From contig OW799233.1 of the NCBI GenBank assembly GCA_941918925.1, forward strand, positions 132,710,333 to 132,774,332: a stretch of DNA of 64,000 bases, read 5' to 3'. Position 1 is the first letter of the stretch. Each line of letters begins with the position of its first letter. Positions 46,623 through 58,852 of the stretch are shown piece after piece. A program made the position numbers and the translations under genes. The notes below the pieces were generated by a model, which was not told the origin of the DNA, ran no database searches, and saw only the letters and a program-made list of their open reading frames with translations. The stretch is from Phyto melanocephala (taxonomy: Eukaryota; Arthropoda; Insecta; Diptera; Rhinophoridae).

Positions 46623-47012
46623 TAGGAGCTAAGATTAGTAGTTGGGATCGCGGCACTCCGGATTTTTTTTAAGGATGTGTGAGTATGAGAAGAAGCTATA
46701 GACTGTGAAATACATTATCTGTCACTTCCAGAGGCTACAGAATCACAAGGTTAAGTGGTTAGGTAGACGATTTCAAGATGAGTTGGGTGATGTTTCGGAG
46801 TACAAACTGGAGAATATGATTTGATTCATCCTGGGGGTCGGGGCTCTTGAACATGCAATGGGGCTCGTAGGGAATATGCTTTTCTGTCTTCTACTAAATA
46901 TTTCTTAATTTCATTAACTAAAGGGAAACACAATGGATCATATTATTCTTTGAGTGGGTATTGGAAGTGGCTCTTGCATCCTGCATCCCGTTTTCCTACC
47001 TACCCACCTACC
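46623..47012 (+). mobile_element. 5'-truncated LINE 3' end with TSD
   Basis: 390 bp with identical flanks ATATTTTAC at 46614-46622 and 47013-47021. The start reads as the C-terminal zinc knuckle of a LINE ORF2: FLRMCEYE then HIICHFQRLQNHKVKWLG and DELGDVSEYKLENM (family 'C.yc..e.Et..HllC.Cp.l...R...lG'), across frames. The 3' UTR ends in the tail CCTACCTACCCACCTACC. Similar tails and knuckles occur in R1/I-like insect LINEs. Confidence 0.8.
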
Positions 47013-47021
47013 ATATTTTAC

Positions 47022-48145
47022 ATATAAATTTGTCTATTTTATTACGTGAAAATATCGCATAGTTTTCTAAATTTTACAAAATTTTGTTTTTTGTCAGGTT
47101 TATTAGTTTAGGTTGTGTTAGAAGCTCTTTATCCCAGCAGATAACGTGACTAGTCTACGCGTATGTAAGATATACTCCATAATGGACTGGGACTAGTCCA
47201 AAGCTTTACGAATGTATAGAGAAAACATGGTAGATTTAGCATTATAATATCTAGAGATGAAGCATATAACCCAGCTTCGCACTACATATAGGAGTAGTCT
47301 AAAAACTATTTTTTATACTACTCGATGAAATACCTAAACGACCATTACACAGTTTTTGACAGCAATAACACAATTGTTTAAACACTAACACTTGTCGCTT
47401 AACTACATATATTTGTTTGAAGATGACATGATCCATTACTGCATTACATTGGACCATGTCACTAGTTCATTTCGGCTGTAATGAACGATGTTTTTCGCCT
47501 AATTCTATATGCAGAGACAGGGTACCTTAACCAATTACAACTATCTTATAAATTATGTTCATTTATTTGTTTGTGCAGCGTTGTATTTTTGGGAGAATAT
47601 GCCAAAAAACCAGAGGTGCATTATTAAGTACTACCTGATTTACAATAGATTTTGCCAATATCTAGTAGCAACGCAGATTGTATTTTTTATGATTTTGCTC
47701 GAAATCTCGTAAGTACAAGATTTTGTTATCTTACAAATGCACATTTAAGCTTATAGAACATTTTTAAAACTTCTAATTCAATTTGGATTTTGCAACACCC
47801 TTTATATGGACATACAATCAGACATCAAACTAACCACTTATTTGGGCCGATTGGTTGGTTAGCGGCTTAGACTGATTTTTTTAAACAAATGTACATTTTG
47901 TATAAACATATGTACATATAAACATTTATACATATATACGTACATATGTGTATGGTATGTAAATACAATATTTATAATAGCAGCTGTGGTAATAAAGAGA
48001 GCACAGATGTTAAATAAAATCTTAAAGAACAACCCTTTAACAGATTTGCCATTAAGCTGTACTTGGGTAACGAATTATTTTTATAGTAGCACATACTCAT
48101 TAGAAAAACCAATATGAAATTAATATTTGAAAATTGTTCAGCCAA
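47022..48145. other. AT-rich non-coding DNA
   Basis: No gene recognised. Short (TACATA)n-like tract at 47915-47950. Confidence 0.5.
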
Positions 48146-50250
48146 GAGTAAGGGTATATTGAATAGGGGAGTTGATTATACACTGTCCGTCTGTTCGTCC
48201 GTCCGTTTGTCCGTGTGAATGTTGAAATCATGTTTCTAAATATAGAGCAAGTAAAAATAACATTGTCTCTTTTTTCTAATATGAGTTATTACCACTAAAA
48301 TTAATATTTTTCCCTATGGCAATTTCTAAGCACTATTTCTGCTTTTCATAGGTACTTTTGCGATATTCATAAAAACGTTTAGAAAAATCGGTCACTAATT
48401 GTCAAATTATTTAAAAAATATATATAAAAATTTGCTAAAAGTATTGAATTAATAAATATTTTTATTAATAATTTTTGGAGAAGCTAAAAATTAAATTATT
48501 CCTAAGTAAAAATGATAAATCGGTTTGAGGGTAACTGAAATATAAGCACCAAAATACAACTACTTCAAATGATAATCGATTTTGTTTAGCTGCAGGCAAC
48601 CGAGAGAGTCGATATTTAAAATCCAAGATAATCGCCACTTCAAAATGACGTAAAATAAAATAAAAATATACTTTTGAGCCACCTTAATACTGATTTCATC
48701 TGGAAGTAAATCTCAGTAAATCAGAAATGATGATATTTATAAGAGGAGGCAGAATTTATAAACGTGAAAAATGGATGTTTAATGGAGCGCCTATAAGAGT
48801 CTTAAATGAGTACATGTATCTGGGTGTTACATTGACAACAAAAATGTCTTTAGAAAGCACTTAGAAAAGAGAAGCTTATCGGCAAACAACTGCATAAACG
48901 TAACGTGGAAAGATTTTCTAGCCAAAAGAGATATAGGTCTAAATGCAAAATGGAACTTGTTTAAATCAATATGCCGTGCTATACAAACGTATGGTGCACA
49001 AATATGGGGTTTTTCGTTATCTGAAGACGTAGATAAGCTACAACGATATTTCGCTAAAAAAAGTTTTGAAATTGCCACCATTTACACCCACATATGCTTT
49101 GATGTTAGAAACAGGTATGGAAAATAATTACATTTACACACTTGACCTACACCTCCGATTTATCATAAAAACATTATATGAATACGATAAAAATCGATTA
49201 CCAAACCAGCTTGCAAAGCATGTAATGCAGAAAGGAACGTATTGGTATGAGCACATTGACTCGTTGTCTAGAGACGTTAACGCATCTGGAATATCACAAT
49301 GCGTAACAAGAGAAAGTTGGGAACTTCTGCGAAGCAATATTATTACTGGCTTAAAAAGAAAGGAGATGGAGGTTTACTTACATTAGACAGCTAGTACAAG
49401 TCGTTTTTATTCAAAACTGAAGTACATAGAGAAGCAATCTTATTTGGAAATTAAAAATATGACAGAATTAAGTTATATATTCAAAGCTAGATGTGATTTA
49501 ATTGAGTTGAATGGGACAAGGTTTTAGCAAAACTGACCCCGTATATGCTCCTTATGCAATCTAAACGAAACCGAAAACATTCTGCATTTTATAGCCAAAT
49601 GACCTATATTAGGACAAATAAGATTCCAAAACTTTAAAAAAACTATCTTAACAGAAAATGAGTTGATTAATATTCTAAATGGTAAAGACAATTTTAAATA
49701 TTTATTCCGCTATATTATAAATGCGATAGGCTACAGAAAGATATTAATAACTGAATTTAATTATAAATTTTTATGTAACATAAAACAATATTTGTTATAT
49801 ATGTATATGTATGTATAAATATAATAGCCTTTTCCGACAGACGACGTCATGTCATAGTCGTATGTTTACTTGAAGTGAATTCAAAATAAAGAACAATTAT
49901 CTAACTAACTAACTACTGATTTCAAATAAAAGAGCTCTATCAGTAGAATACAATGAACTATGAAAAAGATAAAATCCATGATTGGATCCTAAATAAAATG
50001 GCAGACATATGGGTCAAATAATGTAATTACGGCTTTGCCCCTTTAAACCCCACAATATTAGTATCAAATTAGAAGGCTTGACCAGTACAGTAAAGTTAAA
50101 TATGATCAAATAAAAGTTAAAGATGGCATCGGAAATAATAAAGCACAATTGAGTAAAACATTAAATCTTAAATCTAGGCTACGCTGCGATGGGGTCATTT
50201 TACCGATGTTTATCAGATTTGGCAGTCCTGAATATAGCTCCCTTACTTGG
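48146..50250 (-). repeat. Compound dispersed repeat, copy C, split by a LINE
   Basis: Inverted relative to copy B. Its left end has AAGGGTATATTGAATAGG and the microsatellite GTCCGTCTGTTCGTCCGTCC. Then come AAATCGGTCACTAATTG, GAAATATAAGCACC, and after the LINE (48699-49913) the AAATAAAAGAGCTC / AAAGTTAAAGATGGC modules. The right end has TCAGATTTGGCAGTCC. Confidence 0.65.
48699..49913 (+). pseudogene. 5'-truncated LINE with 11-bp TSD
   Basis: Inserted in repeat copy C between two TACTGATTTCA copies (48688-48698 and 49914-49924). It encodes the end of ORF2: NGAPIRVLNEYMYLGVTLTT (block after the RT palm), NVTWKDFLAKRDIGLNAKW, CRAIQTYGAQIWGF, KVLKLPPFTPTYALMLETG and a C-terminal zinc knuckle CSLCNLNETENILHFIAK whose last Cys is now a stop. 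A frameshift lies near 49060 and stops near 49383 and 49525. The 3' UTR has AATAAAG at about 49885 and a CTAACTAACTAAC tail. The RT core is absent owing to 5' truncation, so it cannot mobilise itself. Its tail differs from the CCTA-tailed and CTAACC-tailed LINEs here, so it is a third family. Confidence 0.85.
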
Positions 50251-50281
50251 TTTACATATTTTTTTGCTTTAAATGTATTTA

Positions 50282-50839
50282 AAGAGTGTCCAAAAATTTA
50301 CGCAACATTTTTTAATTATCGCTACTTATACAGTAAAGTGTTGTTAACACTAAAAAGGACAATTCGACGGATGACAGTTTATAGTTATAGAAAATAAAGC
50401 GTTATTCGATCAAATAACGTGTCATTATTTTTAAATATTTCCTAGTTCCGTAATTTGAAAATTCCATGCAATATACGGTCGAAAACTTTGATGGCTTTGT
50501 TAATTGCCAAAATTGGAACTATAGGATTTCTGCTGAGCCACATTCGTTCACGGAAAAACAAATCCATCCACAACGTGTCACTGTTTGGTGTGGATTTTAA
50601 GCTGTATACACAATCGGACCGTACTTTTTTGAAAATCAGGCAGGTCAAGCAGTGGCTGTTACTGGTGCCCGATACAGCGGCATAAGACAGTATTTGTTCA
50701 ATTATGAAGGCACGTTGTGTAACGCTCCAATTTTTACTACCCTAAATTGTCAGCTATCAAATTCTTTTTTAGGGTTGCCATTGCTTTACTTAAAAAATGG
50801 TGGCAATTTCAAATTTTGCGTTAATTTTTGGACACTTTT
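50282..50839 (+). pseudogene. Deleted mariner-like element with both TIRs
   Basis: 558 bp flanked by TA, with inverted ends AAGAGTGTCCAAAAATTTAC and (complement of the right end) AAAAGTGTCCAAAAATTAAC. The interior retains the middle of the transposase: ENFDGFVNCQNW, then EKQIHPQRVTVWCGF, a stop, TIGPYFFENQAGQAVAVTGA and RYSGIRQYLF (family 'hPqkVTVWCGxW...IGPYFFEN.aG.aVTVxGxRY'). N- and C-terminal thirds are deleted, and neither catalytic triad end is complete. It lies just to the right of the end of repeat copy C. Confidence 0.75.
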
Positions 50840-52210
50840 TATATATGTATTTTGCTAGTATACAATATAAGCCCAGCAAAAGAATCTTTCATTACTTCAA
50901 TGTGAATAACATTGTTTATGTTTCTAAATGAATATTGCAAGAGAAGATATTATTTGTGCCTTCCTAATTTCAAAATAGTTTGTTATAAATGATGTGCTTT
51001 AAAATACATGCAAAAATAAATTTTAAACATCGGTTCGTTTTTAACTATTTATGTACTTTTGTTCTCTGCACTTATTGGAAGAAAGTGTAGTTTCTCAATA
51101 TATTTATACGAACACACGTCAATTTATGTTTCACCTAAACTTAAACTCTTCATTACGGGTTGAACCCATGTATTTACTATACCTTTAGCATGACTTTTTT
51201 TGCGGGATAATTTCTTCGAGGCTACAATTTCATTTTGTTATTTATTGTAGTGAAGTTTAGCTGTTTTTCTTAATATTTTAAAACATATTTTTGTTTTCCT
51301 ATAATTTAAGCCACTTTAAGAATATATATATAAAATTTTTTCTTCAATTTACAATTAACTAATAAGTGTTGCGTGTTGCAAGAAATATATTAAAAAATAA
51401 AATATTGTCCATCTCTGTTGCATTTATTTATGTGATCATCTGCAAACATAGATGATACTGTTGTATGTGTTCTTTTATATATAAATATTATTGTAACATA
51501 AAAAGTGTTATTGTAAAATCTGTCAACATACAACGTATATGGTAGGCTGTGAATTGAGCATGTATATTATTGTTCTCTAAATATCTGTCTGATAATAATC
51601 TTCTATAGAAAGAAAAATTCTTTTTCTAAACCTTTGAGTACAAATTATTCTGTAAATATGGTCAAATTAAATTCTATTAAAAAGAAAAGGAAATACAAAG
51701 CAAAATCAAACAAAAGGCAGAAATAGTTTTGACCATATTAAGGTTTGAAGCAAAAGAATGCCACAAAATTGCTGTTAATGAAACCGGTAAGAAAACTGTT
51801 TAACTGTATACTGTTAGTTAGCCAATTTAAGAATCTAATAACTTGTATTTAAAGTTTACTCATATAATTTATAAAACATTCCTTTATCGGCCTTATTTAT
51901 AAAGACTATTCAAGAGTTATAAAATGTTAAATTAAATTTCTTTATAAACCTTTAATAGTTTTTATTAATAAGGCAGTGAGAATTTACTTGAAATAAACAG
52001 AAAATCTATCGTTAGTTTGTTTATAAGTAGAGTAGATGTCGGAAATTATTGGGAAAATTATAAATTAATTGAAAATGTACAAAATTTTTTAAATATGTAT
52101 ACACTATACAATTTTATATAAACTATGAAATCAAGTTTACAAATTTTCTTTACTCATCGTATTATCGATAATTCTGAATAAATAATAAGTCAATTGATAC
52201 TGTGATTTAT
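50840..52210. other. AT-rich non-coding DNA
   Basis: No gene recognised; only short frames and A/T runs. Confidence 0.5.
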
Positions 52211-52212
52211 AT

Positions 52213-53199
52213 CACGTCTCAGTAAGGATGTATTTTTTTCTTTAAAAAAAGTCACGTATTGTTGAGATAGTTGTGATATTTTCTTACTGAATTGTATAGA
52301 AGACATATTCCGATTAAGCAGGAAATAAAATATCTAACAAATGGCACATAGCTCTGACGACATGCTATTACTCTTTTCGTGATATTTTCCATGACTTTTT
52401 CACAGAGATGTGACTGTATCTAACTAATGACGAGTTGAATCTTGGTTTTGAGGTCAGGAATTGTTTATGCTTTGCTCGCATAATTCTAAGATTTCACAAA
52501 ACCCTAAAAAAGATCGAATGGCGTTAAATCTCATAACCTTGTTGGTCAATTCACATCAGAATTTTTTGAGATAATTTTTTCTAGAAATCGTTGCAGCAAT
52601 AAACATATTTTTTCATGCATGGTGTGAAAGGTGGTACCTTTTCGTTACAACCGCATGTTGGCTATAACCAACATCTTTTGGCCTCACGTTGGTCAAAGAG
52701 CTCCATTATCATGTTGGTGTAACGAATGCTGTTCACAGTCACCATAATTTCGGCTTTGTTTTTAAAAAAAGTAAGACTCCTGATAAAAAACGGACCCCAT
52801 AGAGTTGCCTTTCTTATAAATTACATGAGGATTTTGTGAGCCCCAAATTCGACAATTTAATGTATTAATTGAGCCATTCCATTGACGTTTCGCCGGAGAT
52901 GATCAATTTTTTCGAATATGTTTTCAAGAGAACGACCGGTACGTTGACGCACTGTAATCGTACTGTCCATAGCTGGTCTAGTATCTTCAATTGACACATA
53001 AAGTTCTGTTTTTCGACTTAAAATTCTTCGAAGTTTGAGAAATGCTTGTAAGGTTCGTAATTATAAGGCTTAGTTTTATTGTAAAGCGCTCCATTGTGAA
53101 CAATCGGAATAAACATATGTGACAGTTGCAAAATTACAGAGTTGCCACAAAAAAAAATACATATAATTTAAAAAATTAATTCTTACTGATACACCCTTT
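52213..53199 (-). pseudogene. mariner-like element, near full length
   Basis: Right terminus (minus-strand 5' end) AAAGGGTGTATCAGTAAG; left side keeps TCAGTAAGGATGTATTTTTT. The transposase starts at ATG 53092-53094 (MERFTIKL). Blocks follow in shifting frames: a DSTITVRQRTGRSL helix-turn-helix region, then CRIWGSQNPHVIY, a KATLWGPFF stretch, VTVNSIRYTNMIMELF, and a C-terminal ENITKRVIACRQSYVPF. The stretch around the second catalytic Asp ('QQDGATCHTA') is unrecognisable, and the D-rich 'FSDEAHF' block is lost in a deletion after the N-terminal domain. This is about the length of a typical mariner, so it decayed in place rather than by one large deletion. Confidence 0.65.
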
Positions 53200-55017
53200 A
53201 TTTTTATGGTCCCTACACTAATTTGCTTATCATTCTAAGAGTACCCAATTACTATGTCTATTGCATAAAACATGTAGCGCCCAAACCTATTTTAAAATTT
53301 TCCGCTCAATAGTCTTAACGGTTTCTCAAAACACGCGTTACCAGCAAACATATCAAAATACAAACACATGTTTAAAGTTTGTATATATTTTAGTATTTGA
53401 TATAGTTCGGTATATACTTTTTTTAATTTTAATAATCAAATGTGAAACAGTGGATGTTTACAGATGTGGACTACATAAACGATCATTTCGAAGTTGACCA
53501 GTCATCTTCAAAGGCATTGTTTAGTTGTAAAATGGACGCGATTCGCCATTTTTACATTAACGAATATTTATTTAAATTATAAATCTTGATTATTTTAAGT
53601 TGCTGTTTAGTTATGTAAATTTCTATTGTGACTTGTCAAAAACTAAACAATGAGAGCGAGGGACCCTAATATAACGCAAACGTTATTTAAAATGTATCTT
53701 TAAATTGGTTTTATAAAAAAAAATTAATTAGTCACATGAAATTTTGCTAAGCAAATAATTTGTGTCTTTGAAGTGGTGTGTGTTACATACATACATATAT
53801 TTACTTTAACTAAATCTAATGAAATTTTATTTGCAAACTTATTTATTTATTCATTTTGCTTTATTTGAAATTCCGATCAATTTATTACACTTCATTATAC
53901 AACAGACATACGTACGTATGTATGTACATATCAACTGTATTAAATAGTTGCCCTTTACCTTGCTGACACACATTTTATGCAAAAAAAATAAAAAAAACAT
54001 ACAAAAACTAGAAATAATAATAAAAAAATTTTAGTTTACAAGCATTAAGTAACCTACAACGAACGTACGTTAGCAGCAGCAGCAGTAGCACCAACAACAC
54101 AAATTTAGATGCGTAACTTAACCAACGGTCCAGTGAACGAATCAACCAACCAACATGAATTTATAAAACTTACAAAAACTCTACTCTAAAACCACAAAAT
54201 TTACAAAATTATTATGTATGATATTTGTTTAGTTTAGATTAGTAAGCACAAACACTCCCTTGTACCTAAGTCCATATGTATGTATGCATGCACGAGTATT
54301 TATGTGAATTTGTAAACAAATTTTCGTTTAAAACGAAACAAAATGTAAATTTGTTTCTACGATTTTTTTTATAGTTTTTTTTTTTTTATTTTAGCATAAA
54401 AGACCTTCAAAATGGCAAAAAATAAAATAAAATAAAAAAAAACAGAAAAGGTTGTATAAATTAAAAGTCTTAAACAAAAATTCCAGTTAATATAAATTCG
54501 CATACAGAGGAAAAAAATTCGTCTACAACAACAAGTTTAATTTATTGTAAACTCTAATTTACAACCAAAAACTAACTGCTAATTAACATACGACATGTGT
54601 GAGAGAGCCCCATCATTTATTTCAACTTGTGTTTAATATGAAACTAATACTGGTATTAAGGTACAAACTTGATACAGTCGTGAACGAAACAAGATTATTA
54701 TTAACAAAAAAAAAACAACAAAGAGATTTCATGCAAAATTATTCATTGAAATTATGAGGGGTGAAGGCCATATTATATTTGGTTTAAAAAAATGGAGTTC
54801 CAGGTCTAATGGTGCGTGATGATTTTTTTGTAATATCATAATCACATGAGAGTATTCTAGGTTAAACAATTTTAGAGCAATGTTTATCTTAAGGTCTAAC
54901 ATGTATTGAATTTGATTTAAATATCTTTAAAAAGCTTTAAAATTGTGAAGACAGATTTTTTTTAAACAAAACTATTTAAATTTTAACACCTTTCGTTAAA
55001 CATTTTATTAAATACAT
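53200..55017. other. AT-rich non-coding DNA
   Basis: No gene recognised. AGCAGCAGCAGCAG near 54070 and TACGTACGTATGTATGTAC near 53910 are short simple repeats. Confidence 0.5.
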
Positions 55018-55027
55018 ATTTAATATT

Positions 55028-55952
55028 GGACATAGATCCTGCGGTCACCGGTTTTGTAGAAAGACTACTGAAACATAGGCATTGGGCGCCTCTAGCATCT
55101 CCAAGGTGGCTGTGAATGGCACACCGCAAGGTGGCGTACTTTCTCCACTACTATGGAACATCAACATTAACATCCTGCTTAGGGCCATGGAGAATACATC
55201 CTGCATGACTGTTGCTTATGCGCATTATGTGGCTGTAGCAGCTACGGGCAAAGATCCTGGAATGCTCCCGGAGCTCTTGGAATCTGCGCTAACGTTAATA
55301 CTTAGATGGATGTGGGTTGGGAGTCAATCCTGCCAAAACGGAACTGGTACTATTCACAAGGAGGTACAACACCCCGATCTTTGCTACACCTAGGATAGAC
55401 GGAGTTGCACTAGCGCTATCCGATAATGCCAAATATTTGGGTCTCGTATTAGATAGCAAACTAAACTGGAACCTGAACACAAAGTCTAGGACCACTAAGG
55501 CGGCAACTGTATTATACTGCTGCAAAAGGGCAATTGGGGTTAATTGGGGTATTAACCCCAGGAACTTATGCTGGCTATACGATTCTGTCGTCAGACCAAT
55601 TCTTTATTACGGGGCGGCAGTCTGGTGGGTGGCGCTGGAGAAGAGAATCCACCAAGACAGATTCGAACGTATTATGAGAATGGCTGCGATTATGATAACA
55701 GGTGCTCTTAGGAACACCCCATCTAAGGCATTGTTCACTATCTTGAACTGGTTACTACCAGACATCCTGGCTAAGCAGATGGCTGCGAACACCGCACTGA
55801 GGCTGAATGCCACAAGGGCATGGAAGTATGTAAATTATGGACATGCAAGAATTTTGGGTATGATCAATATTGCTTCTCCTATTGATTACAAGGTACCTGA
55901 ACCAGTATTCGATCAGGGTCTCGTAACGAATATACCGGACCTAACCTAACCT
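55028..55952 (+). pseudogene. LINE reverse transcriptase fragment with 10-bp TSD
   Basis: Flanked by ATTTAATATT at 55018-55027 and 55953-55962. The first frame reads KVAVNGTPQGGVLSPLLWN (RT block 4) and MTVAYAHYVAVAATGK, where the catalytic Y-A-D-D has become Y-A-H-Y, so the enzyme is dead. A frameshift at about 55310 leads to GVNPAKTELVLFTRRYNTP, AKYLGLVLDSKLNWNLN, CCKRAIGVNWGINPRNLCWL, SVVRPILYYGAAVWWVALEK and MAAIMITGALRNTPSKALFT, the thumb and connection region. The copy ends in a CTAACCTAACCT tail without the RNase H expected after this point, so there is also an internal 3' deletion. Sequence and tail tie it to the LINE at 8570-9850. I/LOA-type by resemblance. Confidence 0.85.
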
Positions 55953-55962
55953 ATTTAATATT

Positions 55963-58382
55963 AAACTAAACTTTTGTATGCCATCCCTGATTTTTAAAAT
56001 TTATAATGTTATTTATTTGGCTTATTACTAATAATAAGGTAGATTAAAGTGTAAGAGCAATAGCATCTCAGTTTTTAAATGAATTTTTTTTTAACATTTG
56101 AATAAAGACAGAATTAGTTTGTACGTTCTGTGCTGTTATGAAACAGCTGTTTTGTTTCTGTTAGATTAAAAATCTCTATGTAAGGTTTGGTGTTCCTCTC
56201 ATGTTCTGTTTTGTGGCAGACAAATCTGTAGGATATGAAGGCCAACACCAGAAATTTATTTTTTATATATATATGAACTTTGACGAGCAAAATATACACA
56301 GATTGTAATAAGCTGTTTCCCTATGGCTACCTTGTAAAGTAAGACAGAAAGGTTTTTACAGAAGAAGTAACTACAAAAAATTAAACAAAAGAATGGCACG
56401 TCATGGAACCACAACAGAAAGTAAACACTAAAAAGTCTTAAGTCAAGAGACTTTAACATCTGAAGCTTAAGTAAGAAATTAATCAACTGACAAATCAAGA
56501 TTTGTTTGCTTCTCAAAAACCCCAACTCTGATAAAAAAAAAATTTATTAGTGCATAAAAAAAATTTCTAAAAATTTCTAATGAGCGCCGTAGTACTTTCT
56601 CATTTTATTTGAGTTTTTTTTACAATATTCTAATATTCCGTATAATAGCAAGAAGCGACATTAAATTACACAAAATTCGAGTATATATTCTGAAGAAAAT
56701 AGGAAAAAAATTTTTTCCAATAAAACTAAATTCTAAAAAAAATTTTTTTATTCAATATATATTTCCGAAAAAAAAAATTTATAAAAAATCTCCTTAAAAA
56801 AGTATTTCTGAAGTTTTGCTATCCACTGTTTACAATACGTTACATTTCAAAATATATGTAAATGTAAAACGTTAATTCTTTTTGTTTGTTTTTTGTTTGT
56901 TTCTTTTTTTTTTTTTGCATAAAATATATGTCAATGTGTCAGTAGTGTAAAATGAGTAGCCGCCTTATTTTACATCTATTTCATTTAAGTTCTCATAATA
57001 ATATTAAAAATTTCACTCACACACACAAACCCATATATTTCATTGACTTAAACTATAAAGCAGACCGCCTGTGAGTCTGGCTGTAACTTTGCTTCTATAA
57101 TTAATTATAAGTTTATTTACAAGATTAAAATATCTAGTATATGTGTATCACAAGTTATACATATGTCGAACAGTGGAGCGTACTAAAAGGGGAAAATGGC
57201 ATGTTAGGAATGTTAGAATATCAAATTGATTAAATTTATAAACATGACCACTAATATTCACTTTTTTTAAACAACACTGTGTTTTAAAAATATTTTTTTA
57301 TAATAATGTTTTTCATTTTGATAGTGTTCACTGTAAGTTCATTAAGTTGCTAAGCACTCAGTTCACTATCATTGCAATAAATACCTAATAAATTAACTTA
57401 ATACGACAAATAAGTTTTAAACTAAACTAAAATTACTTTCACATTGATTTAGTATTTTATTTTAATTGGTTTTATTAAAAACTAATACCTAATACAGTAA
57501 GTATTAGTATAAGACTTATTAGTATCATTTAAGAAATCATGATAAGTATTAAAAATGATTTAAAAAGTTCGAGAAGTTTCCAATAATAATTAGTAAAACA
57601 AGATTGATTTAACAGGCTTCTATCTAAATTATGTCATACTTCGTTTAAATGAACGCTTTGACGTTGCACGTATCTGAAGATACAAATTTTTTTAATAATT
57701 TCAATAACTTTGTCACACTATGTTACATAAATCGATATAAAAAAGAAAAGTAAAACCGAGCCATATTGGTAACGGAGTAGTCAATTCAAAATTTCAGTCA
57801 AACTCTTAATTTTACAGAGTGTTCAAAGTTTATTATGATAAGTGTCACAATGTACTAATCCTCCAAAGCACGTGACATGGATTAAAAGCAATTCGTCTGA
57901 ATGACAGTTGCTGATCTCTACTAAATGCTAAATCCAAATACAAGGCCATATAAAAGGATTCCATCGGTCAGACTTTGTAACCGAAATTATTGCCAGCACA
58001 AGTTTTAAAAGGGTTCCGTAATTAATTGCCTGATTGCAACATGCAACTACATATCAAGAACAGAAGACACAATAATAAACGACCGCTCTAAAGAGTGACT
58101 TATTGGTCATTTGGCGTAGCATTGGAAATCAAATAAAAATTACTAAAATGTGCAAGTAGTTAAATTACGTGCGCTTTAAAGACACATATTTTGACATTTA
58201 TCCTTAAGACGCACTTTTAGTTGTGTAATTTGTATACTTAATTGAAAAATGAATAACATATTTAACAGAAACCATCAAAATCATATGTGTCAAACATAAC
58301 ATACTTGCGTTATTTACAATCAATATTTTGAAGAGTATATTTAAAAAAGAGAGTATTTAAATAAAGGTAGAACCAATGCATA
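55963..58382. other. AT-rich non-coding DNA
   Basis: No gene recognised. 57920-58130 is less AT-rich but has no open frame of note. Confidence 0.45.
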
Positions 58383-58530
58383 TTTATTCATCAGGTAATC
58401 GCAGTTCGGAGAGAATTTTTTTGTTTATATTTTTTATATATTAAGTTTGACATTTGAAATAAATGAGAGAGCAGAGAAAATTGTTTTTATCTATAGACTT
58501 TGACTGCTGAAATTTACCTGATTAATAAAT
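58383..58530. mobile_element. Small MITE with TTATTCATCAGGT ends
   Basis: About 148 bp between TTATTCATCAGGTAATCG and TTACCTGATTAATAAAT, which are inverted to each other. The interior matches 43070-43260, which lies inside repeat copy B. Confidence 0.55.
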
Positions 58531-58624
58531 ATGCCTTGGGTAGAACTTTAGTTCTACACACTCATTTTCTAAATGTGGAGTTAGAATTTTCGAAAATTAT
58601 TTTTAATAGAAAAGGTATAAATAT

Positions 58625-58852
58625 ATTGTTTTTATTTCTTTGAGCTAAAGATCACTTTTTTTATAAAAATTATTATTTTATTCCGATATTTCGCTACCAC
58701 ATTGGGTAGCTTCTTCAGGGAAAGTTTTTACAATTTATAACAATTAAAATATAAAAATTGTTCAAAAACAAATTTAAAAAAAAAAAAAATATCGGAATAA
58801 CATAATAATTTTTATAAAAAAAGTGATCTTTAGCTCGAAGAAATAAAAACAA
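58625..58852 (-). repeat. Long hairpin with hammerhead-like core
   Basis: Arms of about 65 bp (58625-58691 and 58787-58852) are near-perfect inverted copies, for example GAGCTAAAGATCACTTTTTT against AAAAAAGTGATCTTTAGCTC. On the minus strand the loop side contains CTGAAGA, then GCTACC pairing with GGTAGC, then GAAA, directly followed by TATCGGAATAA of the arm. The order and stem placement resemble a hammerhead ribozyme, with one extra A after the CTGAAGA box and no clear stem I. Confidence 0.6.
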
